64,000 nt of DNA. It comes from Sesamum alatum. Taxonomy: Eukaryota; Streptophyta; Magnoliopsida; Lamiales; Pedaliaceae. Shown piece by piece: positions 21,208-32,665 of the stretch; the stretch's first letter is position 1, and each line of letters opens with the position of its first letter. The notes under the pieces are model-generated. The model saw nothing but the letters and a program-made list of their open reading frames with translations, searched no databases and was not told where the DNA came from. The translations under genes and the position numbers were made by a program. Where the stretch lies: positions 18,829,395 to 18,893,394 of the forward strand of contig JACGWO010000004.1 of assembly GCA_034509735.1 (NCBI GenBank), read 5' to 3'.

Positions 21208-23260
21208 TTAAGATTTATCGTTACTTTTTTGACTCTGTTTGCTAGCAGCAGCTCCATGGCCTCTACCAGAACTGAAAGAATTGGCATCTACATTGTTTGG
21301 ACCAGGCTGAGAGGGTATCAACTCAGCAGCATTTTGACCATCTCCACTGCCCATTTGTGCCGCTTTTCCATTGAATCCAGTGCCCAAGATCCCATTATAT
21401 CCATTCATAGCCATACCCATCACCCCAGGTCCACCATTTAAGTAGGTGGGATAGACAGGAGCAGCACTTCCATAGGGCAAGTAACTTCCCCTAACACCAA
21501 GCATTGCCGGACTCCAAGGATTCCTTGAGGGAATTGGACTGAGCCCATAACTAATTCCACCATACCCTCCAGAAGGGTAACCACCACCAAAGATTCCAGG
21601 TCCATACGAGTACCCAGCAACATTGCCATATCCAGTGGGGAAATATGCAAATCTTGTATTGTAGGGCGTGTAACTCCCCTGCTGATAAGAGTTAAAGCTT
21701 GGGCCTCTTCCACCACCTAACCTTCCATTATAACCGTTGCTACTACTGCTAATTCCATCTTTTGGCACGGCCTTTTTGACCTCCACAAGCTTCCCAATCA
21801 ACTCATGAAAGTTCTTCTGCATAACTTCCTCCACAGAATCCTCTGAGTCAAAAGTTATAAAACCAAATCCCCTTGGCCTATGGGTCATGTTATCATGCAT
21901 CACTACTACATCAGTAATCCTACCAAACTTTTCAAAGTAACTTCTGAATTCTTGCTCAGTCAGGTTAGCTGACAAACCCCCTACAAAAATCTTCTTTGTC
22001 CTAAACTGGTCGTTGCTCCTGCTACTAGTCCTACTATTATTCCTACTCAAACCCCTATGAGACTGTTGTTGACTTTGTTGTTCACTCCTGGGAATAGCCC
22101 TTTTCACTTCCACCTATTGAAAGACATGAAAGACAATTTTGAAAAACCAGATAACCCGGGGGAACACTGCCAGCATTAGATTATTTTTCACTAACAGAAG
22201 TGTAAATGATAGCAACAAAAAAGATGGGGTAACCGTTCTTGAACAAAGATCTAGCCTCTAGCAAATTACAGTAATTAGAAGAAAGTTTAAAAACAAGGAG
22301 AAAATGTAAGAAGATAATCACATTGAAATTGTAGATAAAATCAACAGACAAGTATTTAATGGTGTGTAAGCTTCCCAAAACAGAACCCTAGAATACATAT
22401 TGCAAAAGGACAACAAAACTAAAAAATGAAGAAGAAAGGATAAATAAAGCTTTAATCTCTTTTAGCCAAACAATAGATAAAGAATAAGTAAGCCACAAAA
22501 AAGTTTCCAATAAAATATTTCAAGATAGTAGTGACAAAGAACAACAATACCCACAAGCCCAAAGTCTACAATCGAATAAAGCAAGAAAAACAAAGAGAAC
22601 AGAAAATTGTTTCCAAGAAAAACTAAAAAAAAAAAAGAAAAAAAACTCAATCATTGATTTTTTTCTCTTAGGAAAAAGTGTTGATGAAAGGAAAATATAG
22701 CAGCTAATACACAAAAGAAAAAAAGGGAACAAAAATGGTTCACAATGATATAGAAATCCATACATAAAACCAAAGACACATAGCATTAATCCATACACGC
22801 TTCCGACAGAATACAACACAAGAACCCAAAAAAATCTGCACACAATAATCATAATAATAATAATAATAATAATAATCATCAGAAGAAGAAGAAGAAGAAG
22901 AAGAAGAAGGCCCCAAAAATCATACTTTCACTGTTAAACAGCCTCGAATCACCACTTACCCACAAGAAAAAAAAAGGAGAGAGAGAGAGAGAGAAAGAAA
23001 AGTAACCCTAAAAGTGGAACAAATCACAAACACACCGTTCTGCTAAGAATTTGATGGGAGTCCTGAAGCGCCCGATCAACGGCCGAAGAATCGGAGAATG
23101 TAACAAAAGCAAACCCCCTAGGGCTGCCGGTATTCCGATCCTTAGCAATCACAGAGCCCAGAACGGTGCCGTACTTGCCAAAATGCTCTTTGAGAATATC
23201 GTCCGTCGTCTCCCAGGAAATGCCTCCAACAAACAGCTTATTCTGCTCCGTATCCTCCAT
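21208..23260 (-). CDS. Plant hnRNP-type RNA-binding protein, two RRMs (2 exons)
   Basis: The CDS is join(23036-23260, 21208-22113), giving 376 residues. Exon 1 starts MEDTEQNKLFVGG. RRM1 (about 8-82) has RNP2 LFVGGI (9-14) and RNP1 RGFAFVTF (48-55). Exon 2 begins VEVKRAIPR, then a Ser/Gln/Arg-rich linker. RRM2 (about 116-192) has RNP2 IFVGGL (117-122) and RNP1 RGFGFITF (156-163). The tail (195-376) is rich in Gly, Tyr, Asn, Ser and Pro, of the low-complexity type. This layout matches plant hnRNP 1 / RNP1-like proteins (DAZAP1/Musashi type), which bind single-stranded RNA in nucleus and cytoplasm. I chose ATG 23260 because RRM1 follows directly. The intron splits the last strand of RRM1 and keeps the frame (ACG|GTG). 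It has no breaks. The exact RNA target cannot be inferred. Confidence 0.95.
22114..23035 (-). other. Intron of the RNA-binding-protein gene
   Basis: The intron is 922 bases. On the minus strand the donor is ACG|GTGTGTTTG and the acceptor TTTCAATAG|GTGGAAG. Joining restores one open frame through RRM1. Near the donor there are simple repeats: GA-rich 22979-22999, (GAA)n 22881-22909 and (ATA)n 22850-22876. Confidence 0.92.
22850..22909. repeat. Compound microsatellite (ATA)n-(GAA)n in the intron
   Basis: About nine ATA/AAT units are followed by about ten GAA units on the plus strand. On the transcribed strand they are TAT and TTC runs. Confidence 0.95.
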
Positions 23261-23600
23261 ATTTTCTTCAGAAACCCAATGCCCTAATGAATTAACGAGG
23301 AAAGGGGCGAAACAAAACCTTAAGGTGGGAAAGTAGGGTTTTTTGAGCGTGAGAAAACAAATTGGGGAAAAGAAGAGGGAAAAAAGGGGTGGGGGAGGGA
23401 GTGGAATTGGATTTTCTTTTTCTTTTTGCTTTAAAAGTGTCCGAAAAGTGAGGAGGCTGAATCTGAATTGTGTTAGGAGTTTAACACGTTTAGAGTTTAC
23501 ATCACAGTCTATGTAGGAATCTAAAACCTTGTTTCGGTTCCATTTGCTACTAGTACACAGTAGGTCTCGGCCTCGGCTCCGGCTCAATTATTTTATTATT
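23261..23600 (-). promoter_or_regulatory. 5' UTR and proximal promoter of the RNA-binding-protein gene
   Basis: The minus strand upstream of ATG 23260 is pyrimidine-rich (TCCCCCACCCC and CTTCTTTTCCCC tracts at about 23340-23430), common in plant 5' leaders. No clear TATA box is found. The transcription start cannot be placed. Confidence 0.4.
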
Positions 23601-24692
23601 ATTATTTAAAAAACAAAATTTAAAAAAAAAAAAAAAAGTGAATTGGAAAAGTTTATTACTTGCCCCTAAACTTTTTGTTTGTTGGGGTTATTACACTGGT
23701 CTACTATGTAAATTACATAAACTTCATATTTAATTATATTTACTTTACAAATTGTTTTTTTCGTTAGTTACGTTAACAAATTTTGTTGATGTCATAAAAA
23801 ATTGTCTAAAATTTTTTGTGTACTTTAATTTTATAAAATTCTATACGTAACAAATTCTAGAAAAGTTGAGTACATAAGTATATTTTTAAATGATCCAAAG
23901 ACTTTTTTCTTTTTTTATTTCAAGTAAAGAAAATAAAAAAAAACTTTTAATTGTTTCATACGAAGTAAAATAATTAATGTAAAAGATGGAAAAGGAGAAA
24001 AAGAATAACTAAAGAAGGAAAAAAAATAAAACTAGAAAAATCTCTATCATCTCCCTCAATCCTTTTTCTCCTCGAATCACTGTTCCCGTCTTCCCCAAAC
24101 AAAACCCTGACCACCGTTGAGCCACCTCGCGTTCACCAACAGTCGATCAAAACAAGTTTCATTTGTCGCAGATGCTTCGATGGAGTAACATTTGCGATAG
24201 GAGCTCCAACAAGACACTGACCTTGACCCACCAGGGCGATGGCGGTGCTTACGAGCGAACCATGTCTATTGTCATAAAAGAGCCTTGAAGGATGGAGATA
24301 GATATTGGGGAATGGTGATGCGACTTGTGAATTTGCAATGGTTGGTAATGGAGTGGTGAAGATTGAAACTAGGAAGAATTAGGGAAACAAGGAAAAAGAA
24401 CGAGAAAGGTAGGTGAGAAACACGGTGGAAGAAAAAGAATAGACTTGAGGATATTTTGTGTCCACTTTTATTTTCAATTAATTGAATTATTTTTAATTTT
24501 ATAAACGAGGGTAAATGGTCATTTAAGCACCCACCGTTAAATTTGACTAACACCTGTCAGTTAGATGGAGCAATTTCTAATTTTAATAGTAAGATGGGAG
24601 AATTTGTATATTCTCATAGTAGCAGGGGAGGTTAGTGAAATTAACCCTTTATTAAAATTTATTTGATTTTTGTTTTTGAGTGTTAACAACTC
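23601..24692. other. Possible degenerate TIR element or intergenic DNA
   Basis: The left side (TTTATTACTTGCCCCTAAAC) and the reversed right side near 24640 (GGGTTAATTTCACTAACCTC) resemble ends of MITE families with CCCCT-type termini, but the match is weak. A GC-richer patch at 24050-24290 might be a captured gene fragment. I find no intact gene. Confidence 0.3.
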
Positions 24693-24939
24693 TGTTATGA
24701 AAATTAAAGCTTGTGGATGTTCATCTTCAACTCCCATACTCATTACATCCCCCATAAATTATTAACCCTTGTGATTCATCTTCCTTCATCATGATGAGAT
24801 TTTTAGTTGTATTTTTGGAGCCTATAAATAGGCCACTTCTTTTGTATTGAGAGGAATAAGAAATATTATAAGAATACTCTCTTCTGTCATCTCTATTCTG
24901 ACTCTCATATTGTTGCACTTTTATATATATCTTATAACA
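24693..24939 (+). repeat. 5' LTR of C1
   Basis: TG...CA termini; 247 bases, pairing with 29650-29896. Confidence 0.95.
24823..24830 (+). promoter_or_regulatory. TATA box in the C1 LTR
   Basis: TATAAATA (within GAGCCTATAAATAGGCC) is conserved in the 3' LTR at 29780-29787. Transcription would start roughly 30 bases downstream. Confidence 0.65.
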
Positions 24940-24942
24940 CGT

Positions 24943-24953
24943 TATCAGCACGA
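24943..24953 (+). other. Primer-binding site of C1
   Basis: TATCAGCACGA lies four bases after the 5' LTR, the place where a tRNA primes reverse transcription in copia elements. Confidence 0.65.
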
Positions 24954-25134
24954 CGTTACGCTTGATCAAGGTAAAATGTCAATTTACTGTATGTATAATT
25001 ATTATTCCTTATATGTTTTCTTCTACATTATCATAGTTATTTTTACTCTTGTATATTCAATAATAAGATATGAATCATCATATCTAATGCATTTTATTGT
25101 TCCATGAAGTGGATATATAAAATAAGAATTTATC

Positions 25135-25385
25135 ATAATTGATATTGCCTCCAGTAGTAGGCATGTAATTCTTGATTTTATCCCCTGGAGTGGATGTGTT
25201 CTATAAACTTTCATTGCTTCCTGAAGTAAGTAATGAGTTAAATTAGTAATGAGTTAAATTACCTCCAGCAGTAGGTGAAATATTTTATACCATCATCCCC
25301 GAAGCATTGATAAAATATGTCTATTGATTTTCTCACCTGAAGTGATTTGAGATAATGATTTGATTTAAGAAGTCTGAAGCTTCTT
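25135..25385 (+). repeat. Imperfect short repeats in the C1 leader
   Basis: About seven variants of a CTCCAGTAGTAGG / CCTGAAGTAAG / CCCTGGAGTGG motif occur every 30-40 bases between the primer site and pol, each followed by different AT-rich sequence. No protein is encoded. Confidence 0.55.
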
Positions 25386-26159
25386 TATTTATTTATTTAA
25401 AGGTGTTTGTTTCTTTGATTTCATCACATATACATGTTGTGATCCCACTTTTGGCTAACTTGTGGCCAATTTTGATCAATTTACTTCACAATATATATAT
25501 ATATATATATATCCTTCATATGACTATATACATGATTTTAAATATTTTTTTAGCATTTATATATGAAATAAAATATAATGGTTAACAAAAACAAATTTGT
25601 CATGAGTCCCATTTAATTGTTTTTTGTAATATTATAGTATTTAAGCCAAACTTAATGTTTTATATAATAATTCCATGCATGCATGTCATAGATAGCCCAA
25701 ATTAATTACATGGCAACTTATTTGATTCTAATTGTTAGTAATTTTTATGTCACTTTTAGTTCATATGTATGTGTAATACATTTATTTCTACTTATATGTA
25801 TATGGTGAATGTTATGCTAAAAGTGCATATTAACTTGTTGTAATATGGTCAATCTCATAAAATTGAATTTCAATGCTCTTGATGTTTTTGTAATAAGTTA
25901 TCTATCATTGGCCCTTTACGTCGAACTGCATTTGGCGAGTAATAACTTAGGAGAAACGATAAAGGAAAATTTGATCACTTGATTGTTAATGGAAGTGTTC
26001 AGAAATAAATTTCTTATTTTCTTGTTTAGTATTATGAACTTTGTATTTGCATGTTTTCTACGGTAATGAAGAACTTATTTATGTCATTGGTTCTCCTTAG
26101 TAGCATATCCTGATGTTGGTTACATCAATAATGAAGATATGTGTCTCTCCGATTATGCC

Positions 26160-29100
26160 ACAAGAGATTATGCCACAACGCGCACAGTACTGAAAGATAA
26201 AAATACTTCTCTTATTTAGTAATGCAAGAAGCCAATGTTAGTACTATATCCGGTAGTACAAAGATAATTGAGGGCTCCGGAAGAGCTAATCTATTGTTAC
26301 TCGGTGGAACACAATTTTATGTTAATGATGTACATTATTCCACCATGTCTCACAAAAACCTTCTAAGCTTTCAGGATATCAGCTGAAATAGATATCATAT
26401 TGAGACAACAAATCAAGAGATATTGAGTATCTCTATATCACAAGTGTGATCTCGGGGAGGAAATGCATATTGAAAAATTACCGATATTTTCTTCTAGTTT
26501 GTACTACACATATATTAGTACAATTGAAACTCATGCTATCGTAAACTAGAAGTTTATGAATTATAATAAGTTTGTTGTTTGGCTTGACCGGTTGGGCCAT
26601 CCCGGATCAATTATAATGCGAAAAATAATTGAAGAGCCAATAGATTCATCAATCCAGTGATTTCTCATGTGTTGTCTATTCTCAAGGAAAGTTAATTATT
26701 CGACCATCACCAACAAAATAGAGGATGAATCGCTCATAATTCTGGAACGTTACAAGGAGATATTTGTGAACAATCTACCCGCCATGTGGACCATTTCGAT
26801 ATTTCATGGTTTTTGATGCATCAACTAGATGGTCACATGTGTGTTTGTTATCATCTCGCAACCCGGCGTTTGCAAGATTGCTTGCCCAATTAATCAGATT
26901 ACGAGCACAGTTTCTGATTATACGCCTTGATAATGGTGGAAGAATTCACTTCTCAGACATTCAATGAGTATTGTATGTCTATTGGAATTGATGTTGAACA
27001 TCCTATAGCACATGTTCATTCACAGAATGATCTTGCAGAATCATTCATTAAGCGTCTGCAATTAATTGAAAGACCATTGCGTATGAGATCAGAACTTCCC
27101 ATTTCTTTTTGGGAACATGCTATTTTGCATGCAACAACACTAATTCGCATTAGGCCAACAAGTTATCACAAATCCTTTCCCCTATAATTGATTTTTGGTC
27201 AGGAACCTAATATTTTCATTCTAAAAGTTTTTGGGTGTGCGGTATATGTTGCATTCGCCGATTGTCATTTTGATGAATCAATTTTTCCAACATTAGGGGA
27301 GAGAGTAAGCAGCTGGAAAATAAAATTAGGTGGAATGAATTATCATTATATCATCTTGATCCTCGCACAAATTAAAGTGAACTAGAAGTTCAAAAAATAA
27401 TTCATTTGCAAAGTCTAGCAAATCAACTGCCAAATGCATTTACTGACCCAAAACGAGTAACTAAATCTCATGTTCCAGCCGCTAATGCTCCGATAAAAAT
27501 TGATGTCCGTGTCGGACAAGTAAATGTTGCAAATGAGCCTAAAGCACGCCTGAAGCGAGGTAGGCCTATTAGTTCGAAAGATAAAAATCCTCAAAAAAGA
27601 AAAGGAGGTATGAATCAAGATGGCCAAATTGAGGATATAACCCCCGAAGAGTCTACAGGCGTACTTAATATGTTAGTTCCAGAAGAACTCAGGTACCTGA
27701 AATTCATGAAAATAAAGAGATCTCTATAAATTATGTCCTGAATGGAATATGTTGGAACTGAAATGAAGACATTGCCGACAATATTTTTGCATATAATTTA
27801 GCAGATGATAATGAGGATCATGAACCAAAGTCTGTTCAGGAATGCAAATAAAGAAATGATCGGCCAAAACGGAAAGACGCAATTGAGGCAGAATTAAACT
27901 CGCTTGCACAACGAAAGGTTTTTGGACCTGTAGTCTATAAACCTGAAGATGTAAAACCAATGGGATACAAATGGGTATTTGCGCGAAAACAAAATAAGCA
28001 AGGTGAAATTATCAGATATAAAACCAGATTTGTTGCTAAAAGGTTTTCACAAAGCCCCGGTATTGACTATTAAGAGACTTACTCTCTTGTGGTGGATGCA
28101 ACTACTTTCCAGTACTTAATCAGTCTGGTAGTAAAAGAAGGACTCAATTTGTGTCTACTAGATGTCGTTACAACCTATTTATATGGCTCACTTGATAATG
28201 ATATCTATATGAAACTCCCTGAAGGATTTCGTTTGCCCGAAGTATACAATTCAGGTTCTCGAGAATATTATCCTATTAAATTAAATAAGTCCCATGTATG
28301 GGTTGAAGCAATTTGGATGAATGTGGTATAATCATCTCTGTGACCATTTTTTGAAAGATAGATATAAAATGATCCCGTTTGTCCATGTACTTTCATGAGA
28401 AGATATGAATTAACTCGTTATAATTGCAGTTTATGTTGATGACTTAAACATCATTAGAACTCCAGAAGAGCTTCCAAACGCTATAAACTGCTTAAAAAGG
28501 AATTTGAGATGAAATATTTATGAAGAACAAAATATTGTCGTGGATTGCAAGTTGAACATTTGAAGAATGAGATTCTTGTGTATCAAGAAGCTTACATCGC
28601 TAAGGTGTTAAAGCGATTCTATATGGAAAAATCACATCCATTGAGCACTCCAATGGTTGTAAGATCATTAGATGTGAAAAAGGATCCTTTTAGACCTCGA
28701 GAAGGAGATGAAGAACTACTTGGTCTTGAATTACCATATCTTAGTGCAATTGGAGCACTAATGTGTCTTGCTAACCATATAAGACCAGATATAAAATTTG
28801 TTGTTAATTTATTAACAAGATATAGTTCTTCATCCACGTGAAGGCATTGGAATGGAATTAATTATATACTTCGCTATCTTAGAGGTACAATGGATATAGG
28901 GTTATTTTAATCAAAAGTACCCAATTCCGATCTGATTGGTTATGTAGATGTTGCTATTTGTTTGATCCTCATAATGGCCGATCGCAAACTGGTTATTTGT
29001 TCAGTTGTGGTGGTACAACAATTTCATGGCAATCTATGAAACGAACAATACCAACTACCTCATCGAATCATGCATAAATTATAGCAATACATGAGGCAAG

Positions 29101-29431
29101 TCAAGAATGTGTTTGGTTGAGATCTATGATTTAATACATCCAAGGGACTTGTGGATTATCATTTGAAAAAATTATCCCGATAATCTTATATGAGGATAAT
29201 ATGACATGCATTACTCAATTGAAAGAAGGGTACATAAAAGGGGATCGAAGGAAACATATTTCACCAAAATTCTTCTTCAGTCATGATCTTCAAAAGAATG
29301 GTGATATTGATGTTCAACAAGTCCGTTCAAGTGACAATCTAGCAGATTTATCAACCAAAGCACTTCCTACTGCAATATTTCAGAAGCTAGTCCATAATAT
29401 TGGCATTCGTCACCTCAAAGATCTCAATTGA
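26160..29431 (+). pseudogene. Degenerate copia pol of C1
   Basis: In order: a protease-linked segment near 26220-26400; the pre-integrase WLDRLGHPG (about 26575); integrase remnants near 26750-27190 (DNGGRIHFS shifted, then EHPIAHVHSQNDLAESFIKR and SFWEHAILHATTLIR); a post-integrase linker with KRGRPISSKDKNPQKRKGG (27550-27600). RT is at 27960-28860 (MGYKWVFARK, then LDVVTTYLYGSLDNDIYMKL and VYVDDLN). RNase H is at 28920-29431, ending ALPTAIFQKLVHNIGIRHLK. Many stops and frameshifts break it. No gag is seen at 24960-26160. Confidence 0.85.
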
Positions 29432-29640
29432 TATTTTAACGAGGGGAGTAAATACGCACTGCACCCTTTTCCTTAACCACGGTTTTTCCCGTTGGGTTTT
29501 CCTGGTAAGGTTTTTAATGAGGCAGTATATAATCGCGTATTAAAAAATAATGTACTATTTTTCCTTCGCTAGGTTTTTGTCCCTCGGGGTTTTTTTCTAG
29601 TAAGGTTTTAACGAGGCATATTCTTGATTAATGAACATCC

Positions 29641-29649
29641 AAGGGGGAG
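29641..29649 (+). other. Polypurine tract of C1
   Basis: AAGGGGGAG directly precedes the 3' LTR. Confidence 0.8.
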
Positions 29650-29896
29650 TGTTATGAAAATTAAAGGTTGTGGATGTTCATCTTCAACTCCCATACTCAT
29701 TATATCCCCCATAAATTGTTCACCCTTGTGATTCATCTTCCTTCATCATGATGAGACTTTTGGTTGTATTTTTGGAGCCTATAAATAGGCCACTTCTTTT
29801 GTATTGAGAGGAATAAGAAATATTATAAGAATACTCTCTTCCCTCATCTCTATTCTAATTCCCATATTGTTGCACTTTTATATATATCTTATAACA
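29650..29896 (+). repeat. 3' LTR of C1
   Basis: This is the partner of 24693-24939, with the same length and about 95-96 % identity by eye. It is followed by the target duplication AACTC. Confidence 0.95.
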
Positions 29897-30040
29897 AACT
29901 CCAAATATTTTTTTTATTTATTATTTTCACTTTGTAATTAAATTAATTATTTAATAACTTTAAAAACTCATTAAATATTTAATTATTTTATAATAATATA
30001 TTAAAATATTTTTATTAAACAAAATAATGTAATATTATAT

Positions 30041-30455
30041 ATTAAGGGCGTTCATTCTGTAAAACTGAACCCAACTGAATCCAAGATGCCAAAGCAAATA
30101 CCGCATCACAATAATCTATTCATTTTCAATAATCACCAAATTTTTTTGTTAAAAATATAAAAAAAATAATTAAAAAATAAAGAGTAAAAATAATAATTAC
30201 ACCTCTTATTTAATTTTTTTTATGATTAAAACAAAAAAGTAGTATAAAGCTAATTAATATATAATATAAAAAATAAAGGTACTCGATATAGTTTCCTAAA
30301 TCAACACTAAAAATCAAACAAACCTGGATACCAAATTTTTTGAAGAAATAAAATTTACATGCTGAATCGAAAATTTCAATTTGGTTTTGGTATGTACAGA
30401 ATTTTTCATTTCTGTTTAGTTCAATTGGTTCACAAAAACTGTGAACACCCTTAAT
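30041..30455. mobile_element. Small MITE, hAT-like termini
   Basis: The left end ATTAAGGGCGTTCATTCTGT and the right end (reversed) ATTAAGGGTGTTCACAGTTT are inverted copies, and the subterminal regions also pair loosely (CTGAACCCAACTGAA against TTCAATTGGTTCACA). The target duplication is not clear. AT-rich interior with no ORF. Confidence 0.5.
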
Positions 30456-30917
30456 TTGCATGCGATACTTCCCTCAATTATCTTTTCTAAGGTCCAAAAC
30501 AAAGGAGTGGCCCCCCACTGATCAGCCTAATAGGCACAATCCTATTAGCTCATGACTAAGGCACTAAGCCATGATTTCTGCATTTATACTAACCTAACAG
30601 GGTCCAAGAATAGGTCCAATTTAGGAAGATGTAAAACAGAGAATCCATGTCAGATAAGGTCCCCACATCTAAACCCAAGTTATCTTAAAACATCTCCAAC
30701 TAATTCTCGCTATATCAGTGGAATCAACCATAACAAACAAGTAACTGCCTCCCCGAATCTCGGATTGACTGGGAAAGGCACATTCAAACAATCATATCTT
30801 TGTCAAGATAATTTCAAATCCTATTTTTAATCTTTTATTAGTTAGCTAAAGTATGCAGATTGCCACAACCAGCTCCCTGATTCTACTCCAAATTCTCTTA
30901 TAAATAGAGGTCCTAGT
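30456..30917. other. Intergenic DNA
   Basis: No gene or repeat structure is visible here. The composition is closer to average than the flanks (30480-30800). One 92-codon open frame has no recognisable domain. Confidence 0.4.
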
Positions 30918-30918
30918 G

Positions 30919-31180
30919 CAGTCTGTGAACACAAATTTTATCGGGTCTGAAAATCAAAACACAAGAAAATTAACAAAAATAAAAATATAGATTTGATAGG
31001 TAAAAGTGAGTACAATTTCTATCTAATCCTCTGATTCTTATCTTCGAAGTAATATTTTGTATACTTGAAAATTTTCAAGGCAAACTTCTTGTAGATCTCC
31101 TTTAGACTTAAATTTGAATTTCTATAACGTTAATTCGAGGGCTCACGCTTGTAATCTTGAATTAAATGATATAATCTTGA
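30919..31180 (+). repeat. Direct repeat, copy 1
   Basis: Begins TGTGAACACAAATTTTATC and runs through AAAATCAAAACACAAGAAAA, GTAGATCTCCTTTAGA and TAACGTTAATTCGAGGGCTC. It matches 31868-32128 in the same order with substitutions and small indels. A short third copy of the tail (GTTAATTTGAGGGCTTAGCA) is at 31253-31300. The TG start and direct orientation suggest a truncated LTR-type repeat, but no PBS or PPT is found. Confidence 0.6.
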
Positions 31181-31867
31181 CTGTGGATTTGAGGATTTGG
31201 AAATAGATTTGCCAATTGGATGTTCTTGGAAATTTACTTGGATATGTATAATGTTAATTTGAGGGCTTAGCATCTGTAATCCCGAGTTAAACACTATAAT
31301 TGTTGCGCACCTTTGACGAACGACTCGATCTTTGCCTTGAGTGCCTTTGAATGTTCTTGAACTCGAGGAACTTCGAAGAGAGAATTTCTTGGCCTTCTTC
31401 ACTTACTTCACCCTTCATTCTCTAAGTATCTGTGTGTCTTGAATGAGTTTCAAGGACTCCTTTATCTCTTTTAAAGAGATAAATACATCAAATAGTTGGA
31501 ATGACAAGATTGGTCAATTTGACTTTATCTTGCAGTTTCTGAAGAGATAAATGTCAAATTATTTCTCTTGATTTGACTGGAGATACATACAATTCCTCCA
31601 CGTGGCGCCGTCTGACTGGCTTAATCTTTGACTAAGAAATATGATTTGATTGGTCGAAACATTTTATTTTGACACTTATCAGTCATTGATTTGATGACAA
31701 AATATATATTAAGTATCAATCAAATTAACTATTTATACTTGAATTTAATATAGTAATTTCCAAATATATATAGAAAAGGATTATAGACGATATTTAATAT
31801 ATTATTTTACACTTGTCATCATTCAATTGGGTGTGAAACTTTACTTGTCTACAAATGCCAAAAGTTG
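31181..31867. other. Spacer between the direct repeats
   Basis: No gene. It contains CACGTGGCGCCGTCTGACTG near 31601, which resembles the gypsy primer-site core GCGCCGTCTG but is isolated. The left half may be an internal or LTR part of the same unknown element as the flanking repeats. Confidence 0.35.
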
Positions 31868-32128
31868 TGAACACAAATTCTATCTTGTTTGAAAATCAAG
31901 ACACGAGAAAATCGTGAAAGATAAAAATATATATTTTATAGGTAAAAATGATACAATCTTTGTATCATCATCTGATTATTCTCTTCAAACATGAAAAAAT
32001 TGGTACTTCGGTAATTTGAGGTAAAATCTCCAAGTAGATCTCATTTAGATTTGAATTTGAATTTAAATTTTTATAAAGTTAATTCGACGGCTCCTACCTA
32101 TAATCCTAAATTAAATGTTATAATCTTT
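31868..32128 (+). repeat. Direct repeat, copy 2
   Basis: Begins TGTGAACACAAATTCTATC and ends at the junction with the copia LTR fragment at 32129. It pairs with 30919-31180. Confidence 0.6.
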
Positions 32129-32240
32129 GTTAGAATAAGTGACCAGAAAGCCAATATGGTTGGTGTTCTGTGAACTGTTCACCAATCTTTGAACGAAAGT
32201 AATATTATGTTGATGAATGTAGTAAGGATTCATCATTGGC
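32129..32240 (+). repeat. 5' LTR stub of H
   Basis: TGTTAGAATAAGTGACCAGA continues for about 110 bases in parallel with the 3' LTR at 46987. It then departs abruptly (CATCATTGGCAA|CGTGATTCAC) into the leader, so the rest of the LTR was deleted. Confidence 0.75.
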
Positions 32241-32477
32241 AACGTGATTCACGTGTAAAATTTTGCATTAATTTTATATGTTTTTATGATGTTGGACGTC
32301 ATGGTTATTTGTATAGCATGAGGATGTATTGATTTTGACATGTGTTAATATTGCACAAGGATTGAATTTTGGGATTCTTGAATATGTGGTTATATTCTTG
32401 AATTAATAATTTTTGTGTTTCAGAAAAGAAATTGCAAGAAAAGACGTTAAAACATGAAAAATGTAGGCAATAGGCAG

Positions 32478-32665
32478 GCTGCGCACAGTGGGCGATAAGC
32501 GCGCGGGCAAGGGCCTGCGGGTACAGGCGTGCGCACTGTGCCTGCGTGCGTGCGCTACCGTGCGAGGAGTGCACCTATGCGTGTGGGCGAGGGCCCATGC
32601 GCACGCAGGCACGTGCGCTAAGTGTGCAGGCAGTAGCGCCTGCGTGAGCGCGTGGCCGATAGTGC
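32478..32665. repeat. GC-rich alternating GCGTGC/GTGCGC stretch in the H leader
   Basis: About 190 bases full of GTGCGC, GCGTGC and GGCGAGGGC motifs stand in otherwise AT-rich DNA. Alternating purine-pyrimidine runs are frequent. Open frames here on both strands are composition artefacts. Confidence 0.75.

Larger units (their letters stand above)
24693..29896 (+). mobile_element. Complete Ty1/copia retrotransposon C1, 5.2 kb
   Basis: Direct LTRs of 247 bases (24693-24939 and 29650-29896) begin TGTTATGAAAATTAAAG and end CTTATAACA. The flanks carry AACTC on both sides (24688-24692 and 29897-29901). A primer site follows the 5' LTR, and a polypurine tract AAGGGGGAG precedes the 3' LTR. The LTRs differ at about 11 of 247 positions by eye. 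The body holds only broken pol, and gag is not recognisable, so the copy is non-autonomous and old. Confidence 0.95.

Noticed and set aside
22520..22879. 119-codon open frame rich in Ile, Phe and Leu on the minus strand
   Set aside because: It lies wholly within the intron of the RNA-binding-protein gene and is made of low-complexity T-rich DNA.
26160..29431. Idea that this could be an integrated plant pararetrovirus
   Set aside because: LTRs, primer site, polypurine tract and target duplication are present, and integrase precedes RT. It is a copia retrotransposon.
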